A stretch of DNA of 64,000 nt from JAUSIF01 sp040901465 (GCA_040901465.1 JBBDYN010000024.1:82230-146229), one strand, 5' to 3'. Positions 26,665 through 35,417 are shown, numbered from the stretch's first letter. Numbers and translations are program-made. The notes: generated by a model from the sequence alone, not told the origin.

Positions 26665-27735
26665 TCAAGCCTCTTCGCGCCAGAGGCCGAGCTTTTCCTG
26701 CGCCGGCCGGTCGGAGACCGAAAACAGGACGCTCTCGCCTTTCGTCGCGTGCGCGTAGCGTTTCCACGACGGAACTACGAAAACGTCGTTCGGCGACCAG
26801 TTGAACGTCTCGTTCTCGATATTGGTCGAGCCCTCGCCTTCCACGCATACGAAAATCGTGCCGTCGGTCGAGCGATAGTCCTTGCCTTTGAAGCCCTTTG
26901 GCAGGAGCGCAAGATGCGCGCCCATGGTAGGGGTTGCCCAGCCGCCGTCGATTGGATTGGCGTAGCGCACGCGGGCGCCGTGACGCGGATCGATATCGTC
27001 GGACTTCGCCATCCGCTCGATCACCGGCTTGATCCGCGCGTAGGGATAATTGATGATCGGACTGCGAATGATCCCCTTCGGCGCATCGTCCGGCAGCACG
27101 CCCGAGCCGTAGCGCGAATATGAATCGCCGTCCTCCTTCGTGTTCGATTGCGTCTCGCGGTCGAGATGCTCGGAAAACGCCGCGTCGAAGAAATTCACCG
27201 TCGGCAAGTCCAGCACGTCGAGCCAGATCATCGCCTGCTTCGACGGATTTCCATGGTCGTGCGGCGCCCAGTTCGGCGTGGTTACGAAATCGCCGCGCCG
27301 CATGATCGTGTTCTCGCCCTCGACGGCCGTGTACGCGCCGTCGCCATCAAGTATGAAACGAATTGCGGACGCCGTGTGCCGATGCGCGGGCGCGACTTCG
27401 CCCGGCAAGATCAGTTGCAGACCCGCGTACAGAGATTGCGTAATGCGCGATTTGCCATGCAGCCCCGGATTCTCGAGAATGAGCACGCGCCGCTCCGCCT
27501 CCTTGGCCGTGATCAACGAGCCCGCCTCCAGCACCATTTTGCGAACATCGTTAAAGCGCCACAGCGCCGGAACGCACGGCGTCTTTGGCTCGGGCGGCAC
27601 GAGGCCCTTCAGCAATTCCCAAAGAGGTGCAAGATTCTGCTGACCGATGCGCTTGTAGAAGGCGGCGCGTTCGGGCGTGACTTCGCCGGCGACGGAATCG
27701 GCCGACTGCACGGCACCAACGTTGGGGGCCTCCAT
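26665..27735 (-). CDS. gentisate 1,2-dioxygenase
   Basis: Fe(II)-dependent bicupin that opens the ring of gentisate to maleylpyruvate. About 356 aa. The first cupin has APAHRHTASAIRFILDGDGAYTAV with the metal-binding His residues, then RRGDFVTTPNWAPHDHGN; a second cupin (about residues 270-350) shows DGTIFVCVEGEGSTNIENETF. The ATG at 27735 is preferred because GGAGA lies correctly upstream; an ATG at 27747 in the same frame adds four residues. Divergent from the FAH-family hydrolase, with a palindromic operator between them. No maleylpyruvate isomerase gene was recognised nearby. Confidence 0.93.
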   Translation of the reverse strand: MEAPNVGAVQSADSVAGEVTPERAAFYKRIGQQNLAPLWELLKGLVPPEPKTPCVPALWRFNDVRKMVLEAGSLITAKEAERRVLILENPGLHGKSRITQSLYAGLQLILPGEVAPAHRHTASAIRFILDGDGAYTAVEGENTIMRRGDFVTTPNWAPHDHGNPSKQAMIWLDVLDLPTVNFFDAAFSEHLDRETQSNTKEDGDSYSRYGSGVLPDDAPKGIIRSPIINYPYARIKPVIERMAKSDDIDPRHGARVRYANPIDGGWATPTMGAHLALLPKGFKGKDYRSTDGTIFVCVEGEGSTNIENETFNWSPNDVFVVPSWKRYAHATKGESVLFSVSDRPAQEKLGLWREEA

Positions 27736-27778
27736 GGCATTCTCCATTTACGTAGGTAATTGATAAATCTAGGCATTC

Positions 27779-27796
27779 ATTGACAAGCATGTCAAT
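27779..27796. promoter_or_regulatory. ATTGACA-N4-TGTCAAT palindrome between gentisate genes, putative operator
   Basis: Exact 7-bp arms around AGCA, 43 bp upstream of the gentisate dioxygenase start and about 80 bp upstream of the divergent hydrolase. The shape resembles MarR-type operators common in aromatic-acid catabolism. No MarR gene is in the window. Confidence 0.6.
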
Positions 27797-27875
27797 CAAT
27801 GGAACACGAAATTTGCCCGTAATCCGCGGCGGAGAGGCACGCACGCGGAAGTAAAATCGGCTGTGGGGTCGGCTC

Positions 27876-28742
27876 ATGCGTCTCGCCCGGTTCGGCGACA
27901 ATCGCCTTGGACTCGTCGAAGACTACGTTCTCCGCGACATCACGCACGTGACCGATCGCCTGCCGGTGCAACACTGGCCGCTGCCGATCGGCGATCAACT
28001 CATCGCCAATCTCGATCAGCTGCGGCGCGCGATCCAAAACGCAAGTGAGGCGATGCCACGCATTCCGGCGACCGAAACGACCTTGCTCAGTCCGGTTGCG
28101 AACCCGCCGCGTGTGATCGCCGCGCCCATCAACTATCGCCTGCACGAAGCCGAGGCCGTCGATCCCGGAATCAATCAAGGCATGGACGTGTCGAGCCAGG
28201 GATTCAAGACGCCGATCGACAAGTTCGGATTGTTCCTGAAATCGCCGACGAGCGTCGTGGGGCCCGGTCAGGGTATCGAGCTCGCCTTTCCCGACCGGCG
28301 CAACGACTACGAGGTCGAGCTCACCGTCGTCATCGGTGACAAGGTGAAGAACGTCGCCGGGCGCGCCGCCATGGATTGCATCGCCGGCTATTGCATCGGT
28401 CTCGATATTTCCGTGCGCGGCACCGAGGACCGCAGCTATCGCAAGTCCGCGGACAGCTACACGGTGCTCGGACCCTGGCTCGTGACGCCGGACGAAATCG
28501 GCGACCCGGGCTCGCTCGGGCTCCGCCTCGCGGTCGACGGCGAAGTTCGCCAGGACGGCAACACGCGCGATCTCATCGTCGGCGTACAGGAATTGATCGA
28601 GCGTGCATCGAGATTGTTCACGCTCTATCCGGGAGACGTGATCCTCACCGGAACGCCGGACGGCGTCGGCCCGCTGCAACGCGGCCAGACGCTCCGCGCC
28701 ACCATCGACAAGATTGGCTCGATGGACGTCAAAGTCCGCTGA
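27876..28742 (+). CDS. fumarylacetoacetate hydrolase family protein (probable fumaryl- or maleylpyruvate hydrolase)
   Basis: 288-aa FAH-fold metal-dependent hydrolase. It has a short N-terminal domain, then the conserved core: VIAAPINYRLHEAEA, FLKSPTSVVGPGQ, the metal-ligand stretch NDYEVELTVVIGDKV (Glu-x-Glu), GYCIGLDISVRGTEDRSYRKSADSYTVLGPWLVT, and GDVILTGTPDGVGPLQRGQ at the C-terminus. In the gentisate pathway this family cleaves fumarylpyruvate to fumarate and pyruvate. Divergent partner of the gentisate dioxygenase. Since no isomerase is seen, direct maleylpyruvate hydrolysis is also possible. Confidence 0.9.
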   Translation: MRLARFGDNRLGLVEDYVLRDITHVTDRLPVQHWPLPIGDQLIANLDQLRRAIQNASEAMPRIPATETTLLSPVANPPRVIAAPINYRLHEAEAVDPGINQGMDVSSQGFKTPIDKFGLFLKSPTSVVGPGQGIELAFPDRRNDYEVELTVVIGDKVKNVAGRAAMDCIAGYCIGLDISVRGTEDRSYRKSADSYTVLGPWLVTPDEIGDPGSLGLRLAVDGEVRQDGNTRDLIVGVQELIERASRLFTLYPGDVILTGTPDGVGPLQRGQTLRATIDKIGSMDVKVR

Positions 28743-28767
28743 CTGCAGCATCGCCGCACATCCGCTC

Positions 28768-28916
28768 ATTCCCGCGCCGCGCTGGCGAGCGATAGCGAGC
28801 GGCCAGCGCGGCAACCTTACAATAGCCGCGCCGGACACTCGCCCTGAACCGGGCTCGTCGGCGCGCAAGCGGGAATCCAGGAACCTTAAGCACTGGGTCC
28901 CCGCTTTCGCGGGGAC
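28768..28916. repeat. composite palindromic intergenic element (REP-like)
   Basis: Between convergent genes. An 11-bp perfect stem (GCCGCGCTGGC at 28776-28786 with its complement at 28802-28812) is followed by an 8-bp stem GTCCCCGC/GCGGGGAC with TTTC loop at 28897-28916. An outer pair, ATTCCCGC at 28768-28775 and GCGGGAAT at 28869-28876, encloses the first. It is probably one of many genomic copies and may also end transcription. Confidence 0.7.
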
Positions 28917-28933
28917 GAGCGGAGAGCAATGCT

Positions 28934-29698
28934 CTAGGTATTCGTCGAACCGCCGTCGACCGCAATTACCTGCCCCGTAATGAAATCGCTGTCGTGCGAG
29001 GCGAGGAACACGAGCGCCCCCAGAAGATCCTCCGGGAATGCGTCGCGTTTGAGTGCGCGGCTCTGAACGACCGTATTCACGATCGCATCGGAATGCGTGC
29101 CGCTCTCCAGCACGCTGTCGCTCATGATCAGGCCGGGCGCCAGCGTATTGACGCAGATGTTGTCGTCGCCGAGCTCCCGCGACATCGCCCGCGTCATCGA
29201 CGTAATCGCGCCCTTGGACGTCACGTAATGCAGCAGCCCCGGCATGCCCTTCCTCGCCGTGCCCGAGCCGATATTGATGATCTTCCCGTGCTTCTGCTTC
29301 CTCATGTGCGGCACCACGTGCTTTGCCATGAGAAACGGCCCGCGCACGTTCACCGCCATTACCTTGTCCCAGAGCGCCGGATCGATATCGAGCATGCTGG
29401 TGTATTGGAGATTCGCGAACAGCGCCGCGTTGTTCACGAGCACATCGATCTTGCCGAAGCGCTCGATCGTGCGGGCGACGAGGCGCCTCACCGACGCTTC
29501 GTCGCTCACGTCGAATTGCATGCTGTCCGCGGCACCCTGTCCGTGCTTGGCCACGATCTCACGCACGACCTCGGCGCCGTCCACGATGTCGGCAACCATC
29601 ACATGCGCGCCCGCGCCCGCGAGCGCCACGGAATAGTACCGGCCGATGCCTTTCGCACCGCCTGTCACGATCGCCGCTTGTCCTGACAGCCTGCCCAT
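28934..29698 (-). CDS. SDR family oxidoreductase
   Basis: Classical short-chain dehydrogenase, 254 aa. It has the NAD(P) motif AIVTGGAKGIGRYYSVALA, an acidic residue in VADIVDG suggesting NAD preference, NNAALFAN, the catalytic Ser in INIGSGTA and Tyr/Lys in YVTSKGA, and a C-terminal DFITGQVIAVDGGSTN. It is a close paralog of the next upstream gene, 14 bp away on the same strand. Its position in a catabolic block suggests oxidation of a pathway intermediate; the substrate is unknown. Confidence 0.92.
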   Translation of the reverse strand: MGRLSGQAAIVTGGAKGIGRYYSVALAGAGAHVMVADIVDGAEVVREIVAKHGQGAADSMQFDVSDEASVRRLVARTIERFGKIDVLVNNAALFANLQYTSMLDIDPALWDKVMAVNVRGPFLMAKHVVPHMRKQKHGKIINIGSGTARKGMPGLLHYVTSKGAITSMTRAMSRELGDDNICVNTLAPGLIMSDSVLESGTHSDAIVNTVVQSRALKRDAFPEDLLGALVFLASHDSDFITGQVIAVDGGSTNT

Positions 29699-29712
29699 TT
29701 TCGCTCCCGCCT

Positions 29713-30477
29713 TCAGGTATTCACGTGGCCGCCGTCGATCGCGATCACTTGCCCGGTGATGAAATCGCTCTCCGACGACGCAAGGAAAATCAGCGTGCCG
29801 AGGAGATCCTCAGGATGCTCCTCGCGCTTCAGCGCCCGCTGCTGCACCGATCGCGGGCGCGCTTCCTTGACGTGCTCCGTGTTCGTCAACCCGGTGTCGC
29901 TCAACGTGTAGCCTGGCATCAGCGTGTTGACACGGATGCCGCGATCGCCGAGCTCGCGCGAGAGGGCCCGCGTCATCGTCATGATCGCGCCTTTCGAGGT
30001 CACGTAGTGCAGCATCTTCGGAATGCCGCCGTACATCGTGCCGGAGCCGAGATTGATGATCTTGCCGTAGTTTCTCTCTGCCATGTGCGGGCCGACGTGC
30101 TTTGCCATGAGGAAGGTGCCGCGCACGTTCACCGCCATCACCTTGTCCCAGAGTTCAACATCGATATCTGTGTATTTCGTCGGCGGCAGCGCCGAATAGA
30201 GCGCCGCGTTGTTCACGAGAATATCGATCTTGCTGAAGCGCTTGAGGGTCTCGGCCACGAGCTGTTTGCAGCTTTCTTCCTTGCTCACATCGAACGTCAT
30301 GCTCGCGGCAACGCCCTGCCCGTGCTTGGCCTCGATCTCCTTTGCAAGTGCGCCACCCTCGACGATGTCGGCGATCATCACCTGGGCGCCTTCGGCCGCG
30401 AGCGCGAGCGAATAGTGCCGGCCGATGCCGCTCGCGCCGCCCGTGACGATGGCCGAGCGTCCGTCCAGTCGTCCCAT
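29713..30477 (-). CDS. SDR family oxidoreductase (tandem paralog)
   Basis: 254 aa, the same length as its downstream neighbour and alike along its whole length: AIVTGGASGIGRHYSLALA, IADIVEG, NNAALYSA, INLGSGTM, YVTSKGA and DFITGQVIAIDGGHVNT. A tandem gene duplication is the simplest reading. The region between the motifs (about 95-110) and the loop after GSGT differ, which may mean different substrates. Divergent from the NTF2-like gene across 125 bp. Confidence 0.92.
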   Translation of the reverse strand: MGRLDGRSAIVTGGASGIGRHYSLALAAEGAQVMIADIVEGGALAKEIEAKHGQGVAASMTFDVSKEESCKQLVAETLKRFSKIDILVNNAALYSALPPTKYTDIDVELWDKVMAVNVRGTFLMAKHVGPHMAERNYGKIINLGSGTMYGGIPKMLHYVTSKGAIMTMTRALSRELGDRGIRVNTLMPGYTLSDTGLTNTEHVKEARPRSVQQRALKREEHPEDLLGTLIFLASSESDFITGQVIAIDGGHVNT

Positions 30478-30602
30478 GCGCGTCTCCCCTTTTTGCCAAG
30501 CTAGTCGAGGTGCGCCGGCTTCGCCAGCCGGGACACGCCTTGCGGCGCGAGCACCCCGCGTGCTTTAGGGAAGCGCACGCTTGAAACCTTGGAATCGCTC
30601 CC

Positions 30603-31202
30603 ATGTCCGACACAACCGCCGATAAGCGGACGATCCGCGAACTCGTGGAGAACTGGGCCGTGTATCGCGATGCGCGCCTGTGGGACCAATTCCGCACGGT
30701 CTGGCACGACGACGGGCGCATGATGGCGACCTGGTTTCAGGGAAGCTTCGAGGAATTCATCAAAGTCAACAACGAAGGCTGGGCGCGCGGCGTGAGGATT
30801 TTGCATTTCCTCGGCGGCAGCGCGATTCAGGTTTCGGGCAACCGCGCGATCGCGCAAACCAAGATGACGATCTCCCAACGTGCGCCGGTGGAAGGCGTCG
30901 TCTGCGATGTCGTCTGCACCGGCCGCTTCTATGATTTCTTCGACAAGCGCGGCGGCCGCTGGGGCCTCGTGCTGCGCCAGCCGATCTACGAGAAGGATCG
31001 CCTCGACCCGGTCGATCCGGCCGCGAAGCTCGAACTCGATCAGAAGGTCCTGGAGAGTTTCCCCGAGGGCTATCGCCACCTCGCCTATCTGCAGACCAGG
31101 ATCGGCTACAAGGTGAAGCCCGACATGCCTGGCATCGAAGGCCCCGTGCTCGACGCGCTCTACGCGCGCGGGGCGCGCTGGCTCAAGGGGGAAGCGCTTT
31201 GA
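30603..31202 (+). CDS. NTF2-like / SnoaL-like domain protein
   Basis: 199-aa cytoplasmic protein. The N-terminal part TIRELVENWAVYRDARLWDQFRTVWHDDGRM is typical of the SnoaL/NTF2-like cone fold found in dehydratases, isomerases and small subunits of ring-hydroxylating oxygenases. The middle shows GRFYDFFDKRGGRWGLVLRQPIYEKDRLDPVD. The C-terminal 60 residues extend beyond the usual fold. It is divergent from the two SDR genes, which suggests a common pathway. No catalytic residues can be named. Confidence 0.72.
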   Translation: MSDTTADKRTIRELVENWAVYRDARLWDQFRTVWHDDGRMMATWFQGSFEEFIKVNNEGWARGVRILHFLGGSAIQVSGNRAIAQTKMTISQRAPVEGVVCDVVCTGRFYDFFDKRGGRWGLVLRQPIYEKDRLDPVDPAAKLELDQKVLESFPEGYRHLAYLQTRIGYKVKPDMPGIEGPVLDALYARGARWLKGEAL

Positions 31203-31229
31203 GCCAGCGCGTACTGCGCCCCGCATCCA

Positions 31230-31430
31230 CTAACGCGCGGGCAGCCGCTCCTCGACGATCGTGAAGCGCACGTTGCATTGCGGACGGTGACGCTCGGAGA
31301 TTTCGCGCCAGGTCAGCTCCGCCTCATTGCGCGCCGCGAATGGACCGAACAGCCGCTCTGTTCCGTTGACGAGTTCTTCGAAGCAGATCGACTTGTACTC
31401 GCCGCCGACAACCCAAAAGCGATTGATCAT
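31230..31430 (-). CDS. DUF4170 small protein
   Basis: 66-aa protein beginning MINRFWVVGGEYKSICF, with LFGPFAARNEAELTWREISER, which matches the small DUF4170 family of alphaproteobacteria; function unknown. The ATG at 31430 is preceded by GGAGAGA, so the longer in-frame readings upstream are not needed. It starts 26 bp after the aceA stop on the same strand and is probably co-transcribed with it. Confidence 0.75.
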   Translation of the reverse strand: MINRFWVVGGEYKSICFEELVNGTERLFGPFAARNEAELTWREISERHRPQCNVRFTIVEERLPAR

Positions 31431-31456
31431 GGCTCTCTCCATCGATTGTCGTTGCC

Positions 31457-32761
31457 CTACTCCGCTGCCTGCGGCAGCCGGGACACGTCGAATTGTGCCT
31501 GCTCGGTCGACTCCGACATCGCCGTCGTCGATGCCGCCCCGCCGGTGATCGTCATGTTCACGAGATCGAAGTAGCCGGTGCCGACCTCGCGCTGATGGCG
31601 CGTCGCCGTGTAGCCGCGCCGCTCGGAGTCGAATTCCGCCTCCTGCAATTCGCAATAGGCCGACATGCCGCGCTCGGCGTAGCCGCGCGCAAGCTCGTAC
31701 ATGCCGTGATTGAGGCTGTGGAAGCCCGCGAGCGTGACGAACTGGAACTTGTAGCCTATGGCGCCGAGCTCGCGCTGGAAGTTAGCGATCTGCGCTTCGT
31801 CGAGATTGGCGCGCCAGTTGAACGACGGCGAGCAATTATAAGCGAGCATCTTGCCCGGATATTCGCGATGGACCGCCTCCGCGAACTGCCGCGCCTCCTC
31901 GAGCTTGGGATGCGACGTTTCCCACCAAAGAAGGTCGGCACCCGGCGCGAAGGCGAGCCCGCGCTTTATGCAATGCGCGAGACCCGTGCCGGGCTTCAGA
32001 CGGAAGAAACCTTCAGGCGTCCGCTCGCCGGTGATGAATTCGCGGTCGCGCTCGTCGATGTCCGACGTGATGAGCCGCGCGCTTTCCGCGTCCGTGCGTG
32101 CGATCACGAGCGTAGGCACGCCGCAGACGTCGGCCGCGAGTCGCGCCGCGCTGAGGTTGCGCTCGTGCGCCGTGGTCGGGATCAGCACCTTGCCGCCCAT
32201 GTGGCCGCACTTCTTTTCCGACGCGAGCTGGTCCTCGAAATGGACGCCGGCGGCGCCCGCTTCGATGTAGGCCTTCGTGATCTCGTAGGCATTGAGCGGC
32301 CCGCCGAAGCCCGCTTCCGCGTCGGCCACGATCGGCACGAACCAGTCGCGCTCTGCGCCGCCTTCGGCGTGTTCGACCTGGTCGGCGCGCGTGAGCGTCT
32401 TGTTGATGCGGCGGCACAGCTCCGGGCCGGAGTCCGACGGGTAGAGGCTCTGGTCCGGGTAGGCGTTGCCCGCGTTGTTGTTGTCGGCGGCGACCTGCCA
32501 GCCCGAGAGATAGATCGCCTGCAGCCCGGCGCGGACCATCTGCATGGCCTGGTTGCCGGTGACCGCGCCGAGCGCCGGGACAAAAGGCTCGTTGAGGAGC
32601 TGCAGCCAGAGCCGGTTCGCGCCCCGCTCGGCCAGCGAGTAGCGCACCTGGAACGAGCCGCGCAGCCGCACCACGTCTTCCGGCGAATAGGGCCGCGTGA
32701 TTCCGTCGAAACGGCCGACCGGCGCAATCGGGATGATGCCGGAGAGGGTCAGCTTGGCCAT
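31457..32761 (-). CDS. aceA: isocitrate lyase
   Basis: First enzyme of the glyoxylate shunt: isocitrate to glyoxylate plus succinate. 434 aa from the ATG at 32761, which follows AAAGGAAAGG. Diagnostic stretches are GWQVAADNNNAGNAYPDQSLYP, VADAEAGFGGPLNAYE, the catalytic-cysteine loop ASEKKCGHMGGKVLIPT (about residue 180), and LAYNCSPSFNWRANL. Malate synthase is not in the window. The divergent ScfR-type gene is expected to control it. Confidence 0.96.
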   Translation of the reverse strand: MAKLTLSGIIPIAPVGRFDGITRPYSPEDVVRLRGSFQVRYSLAERGANRLWLQLLNEPFVPALGAVTGNQAMQMVRAGLQAIYLSGWQVAADNNNAGNAYPDQSLYPSDSGPELCRRINKTLTRADQVEHAEGGAERDWFVPIVADAEAGFGGPLNAYEITKAYIEAGAAGVHFEDQLASEKKCGHMGGKVLIPTTAHERNLSAARLAADVCGVPTLVIARTDAESARLITSDIDERDREFITGERTPEGFFRLKPGTGLAHCIKRGLAFAPGADLLWWETSHPKLEEARQFAEAVHREYPGKMLAYNCSPSFNWRANLDEAQIANFQRELGAIGYKFQFVTLAGFHSLNHGMYELARGYAERGMSAYCELQEAEFDSERRGYTATRHQREVGTGYFDLVNMTITGGAASTTAMSESTEQAQFDVSRLPQAAE

Positions 32762-32869
32762 GGCCTTTCCTTTCATACAGCCGTGACAACGGCCTGCGGT
32801 GAATGTTTCCAAGGCCATAACTTCGCGCGTAGTGATTTGGGAAGTGCGTTAGATTTTTATTCGTGCTAT

Positions 32870-32886
32870 TGTGTCATACTCACACA
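32870..32886. promoter_or_regulatory. TGTGT-N7-ACACA inverted repeat between aceA and its regulator
   Basis: In the 149-bp divergent region, TGTGT (32870-32874) and ACACA (32882-32886) form an inverted repeat, and a second short palindrome TTGTCACAA lies directly before the regulator ATG. The surrounding DNA is AT-rich compared with the rest of the window. A binding site for the ScfR-type regulator is plausible but not shown. Confidence 0.4.
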
Positions 32887-32910
32887 GATTCTATTGTACG
32901 ATTGTCACAA

Positions 32911-34365
32911 ATGTCAAAAACCAGCGAAAGTCCTGCCCGCAAATTGTTCATCGGCCCGCGCTTTCGCCGCCTGCGTCGCCAGCTCGGCCTGTCGCAGACG
33001 CAGATGGCCGACGAATTGGGAATCTCGCCGAGCTACGTGAACCTGATCGAGCGCAACCAGCGCCCGGTCACCGCGCAGATTCTGGTGAAGATGGCCAAAG
33101 CCTATGACATCGACCTGCGTGATCTCGCCGGCGCCGATCAGGACCGCTCCTTCATCGAATTGAACGAAGTCTTCAGCGATGCGCTGTTTCGCGGAGCCGA
33201 AGTGCCCAAGCAGGAATTGCGCGACTTTGCCGAGCTCTGCCCCGATGTCGCGGCCGCCGTGCAACGTCTCTATCAGGCTTACGCGGAGGCGCGCCGCGGC
33301 GAGACCATGGCCGCTGCCCGCCTGGCCGGCCGCGACGCCGATGCCACGTTCGAAGCCAATCCGGTCGAGCGAGTGCGCGATCTGATCGAAAAGCACCGCA
33401 ATCATTTCCCCACGCTCGAGACCGCGGCCGAGAAGCTGCGCGACGAGATCGACGCGCCGAACCACGATCTATTCCGCGCCCTGTCGGAGCGCCTGCGCGA
33501 GCGCCACGGAATGCTCGTGCGCGTGCTGCCGGTGGATGTCATGCGCGACACCTTGCGCCGCTGGGTGCGCCACCAGCGCCAGTTGCATCTTTCCGAATTG
33601 ATCGACAGCCCCGGCCGCGTGTTCCAGATTGCGTTTCAACTCGCCCTCGTCGAGGCCGGCACGCTGATCGACGAGATCGTGAAGAAAAGCAGCGACCTGG
33701 ACGAAACCGCTCGGCGCCTGTTTCGCATCTCGCTTGCGAATTATTTCGCCGCCGCGGTCATTATGCCGTATGGCCGCTTCCATGAAGCTGTAGAGGGCCT
33801 CGGTTACGACATCGGCGTATTGGGCCAGCGCTTCGGCGCGGGATTCGAGCAGATTTGCCACCGGCTGACCACGCTGCAGCGGCCGAACGCGCGTGGCGTT
33901 CCCTTCTTCATGCTGCGCGTCGATCACGCCGGCAACGTTTCGAAACGCTTCTCCTCCGGTACCTTCCCGTTTTCCAAATTCGGCGGCACCTGTCCGCTCT
34001 GGAACGTGCACGCGACCTTCGACACGCCCGGCCGCATGGTGACGCAGGTGATCGAGCTCCCCGACGGCACACGCTATTTTTCGATGGCGCAAACCGTGCG
34101 CCGCGCCGTCGTCCCGCACGCTCGGCCGCAGCCGCGCTACGCCATCGGCCTCGGCTGCGAACTGAAATACGCGCCTCGCCTCGTTTATTCCGCGGGCCTC
34201 AAGCTGGAGAGCGCCGAGGCCACGCCGATCGGCGTCAATTGCCGCCTGTGCGAGCGGCCTAATTGCAGCCAGCGTGCCGAGCCGCCGCTCATGCGCCCCC
34301 TCGTGCTCGACGAGACCACGCGCGGCGTCTCGCCCTTCATGTTCGAGAGCGCGCGGGAAATTTAG
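32911..34365 (+). CDS. short-chain fatty acyl regulator family protein (ScfR/RamB-like)
   Basis: 484-aa transcription regulator. The N-terminal XRE helix-turn-helix is in RRLRRQLGLSQTQMADELGISPSYVNLIERNQRPVT-like sequence (about residues 20-60). The middle has an IrrE/ImmA-like region (ETARRLFRISLANYFAAAVIMPYGRFHEA), and the C-terminal DUF2083-type region has cysteines in GVNCRLCERPNCSQR. The family senses acyl-CoA status and regulates glyoxylate-shunt or propionate genes. Its divergent position beside aceA fits this. The ATG at 32911 is chosen since upstream codons show no similarity. Confidence 0.9.
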   Translation: MSKTSESPARKLFIGPRFRRLRRQLGLSQTQMADELGISPSYVNLIERNQRPVTAQILVKMAKAYDIDLRDLAGADQDRSFIELNEVFSDALFRGAEVPKQELRDFAELCPDVAAAVQRLYQAYAEARRGETMAAARLAGRDADATFEANPVERVRDLIEKHRNHFPTLETAAEKLRDEIDAPNHDLFRALSERLRERHGMLVRVLPVDVMRDTLRRWVRHQRQLHLSELIDSPGRVFQIAFQLALVEAGTLIDEIVKKSSDLDETARRLFRISLANYFAAAVIMPYGRFHEAVEGLGYDIGVLGQRFGAGFEQICHRLTTLQRPNARGVPFFMLRVDHAGNVSKRFSSGTFPFSKFGGTCPLWNVHATFDTPGRMVTQVIELPDGTRYFSMAQTVRRAVVPHARPQPRYAIGLGCELKYAPRLVYSAGLKLESAEATPIGVNCRLCERPNCSQRAEPPLMRPLVLDETTRGVSPFMFESAREI

Positions 34366-34427
34366 TCGTGCAAGTTTACTCGATCGACGTTCTCTCCGCG
34401 TCGAATTGCAACCCCGCGCGGCATTGT

Positions 34428-34443
34428 TTTGCATAAAAGCAAA
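34428..34443. promoter_or_regulatory. putative operator A, TTTGC-N6-GCAAA
   Basis: Inverted repeat TTTGC/GCAAA with a 6-bp AT-rich spacer, 16 bp before the proposed start of the S24-like repressor. It has the same arms and spacing as the site at 35329-35344. A possible -35 (TTGCAA at 34406-34411) places it over the -10 region, which would suit autorepression. Confidence 0.55.
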
Positions 34444-34459
34444 GTCGTTAGTGATCTTT

Positions 34460-35200
34460 ATGAATAGCGAAGTGCTATCCAGCAAATTGCCCGGAAATCC
34501 CGTAAATATGAGATTGGCAGCTCGTTGGTGTCTTTCCGCTGCCATTGGGCGCCTCTTGACACAGACACGGCAAAAGACGGCTGAGGCGCAACGCGCCTAC
34601 GTGATGGACGTGCTTGCGACCACCGGCTGGTCGCGCAATCGATTGGCCAATGCGATCGATGTCCGGCCGTCCACGCTCACGCGTTTTCTCAACGCGCCGC
34701 CGCGGGAGGGCCGCACGCTGCATGCCGCGAACGTTGAGCGCATCGCCGAGGCGACCGGTATTGCCCCACCGCAGGCAATTCCGACCCAGACCACGCCGGG
34801 TCGGCCGCTACGCGGATTTCGAGACGACGGTGAGCCCTTCAAGGCCATCGGCCAATCGAATCTCAAACGCGCCATTGAAGCCTTGATCGGAAACCGGCCG
34901 GCGGTCGATGCCTGGACACTCAGGACGAATGCGCTGGAATTGCACGGCTACCTACCGGGCGACCTCGTGATTGTTGATCTGGGTCGTGCGGCCAAACCCG
35001 GCGAAGTCATCTGTGCGCAGGTCTACGACTGGAAGGGGATGAAAGCGGAAACCGTCTTCCGCATCTACGAACCACCCTACCTTCTGGCCGCCTCGAACGA
35101 CCCGAGATTCCGCAAGCCGATCCACATCGACCCCGAGCACGTGACGATCAAGGGCGTCGTGCTTCCGCATCGGCTACGTCCGGAGGAACCGGCCTCCTGA
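34460..35200 (+). CDS. helix-turn-helix repressor with S24/LexA-like C-terminal domain
   Basis: About 246 aa. An HTH lies in MDVLATTGWSRNRLANAI followed by RPSTLTRFLNAP (about residues 48-80). The C-terminal part, ELHGYLPGDLVIVD, then KPGEVICAQVYDW and VFRIYEPPYLLAASND, resembles the S24 peptidase fold of phage-type repressors. The Ser expected just before the GxxPGD loop is not visible (residues TNALEL), so self-cleavage is doubtful. The start is uncertain: no good ribosome site before 34460, 34508 or 34601. Flanked by two matching palindromes. It may be a domesticated phage repressor. Confidence 0.7.
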   Translation: MNSEVLSSKLPGNPVNMRLAARWCLSAAIGRLLTQTRQKTAEAQRAYVMDVLATTGWSRNRLANAIDVRPSTLTRFLNAPPREGRTLHAANVERIAEATGIAPPQAIPTQTTPGRPLRGFRDDGEPFKAIGQSNLKRAIEALIGNRPAVDAWTLRTNALELHGYLPGDLVIVDLGRAAKPGEVICAQVYDWKGMKAETVFRIYEPPYLLAASNDPRFRKPIHIDPEHVTIKGVVLPHRLRPEEPAS

Positions 35201-35328
35201 GCTAAACTGCGCGACCGTTGCGACGCCCTCGACGGCGACTGCAGCCGCCACGCCCGGTATTGCATGTGGCATCTACCGAATCGGAGACCGGCATCCTCGC
35301 TCGCAGACCGAACACCAGTTCAACGATG

Positions 35329-35344
35329 TTTGCTATTTAGCAAA
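35329..35344. promoter_or_regulatory. putative operator B, TTTGC-N6-GCAAA
   Basis: Palindrome TTTGCTA-TT-TAGCAAA, sharing arms and spacing with the site upstream of the repressor gene. It lies 128 bp after the repressor stop and 73 bp before the ATG of a 38-codon membrane peptide, a place consistent with promoter control. Confidence 0.55.
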
Positions 35345-35417
35345 ACAACTGTTAGTGGCATTTTCGACTTCGGCGGTTGCAGCGATGGTTGGGAAGTGCG
35401 CGCCGGAAAGGCCGCCC

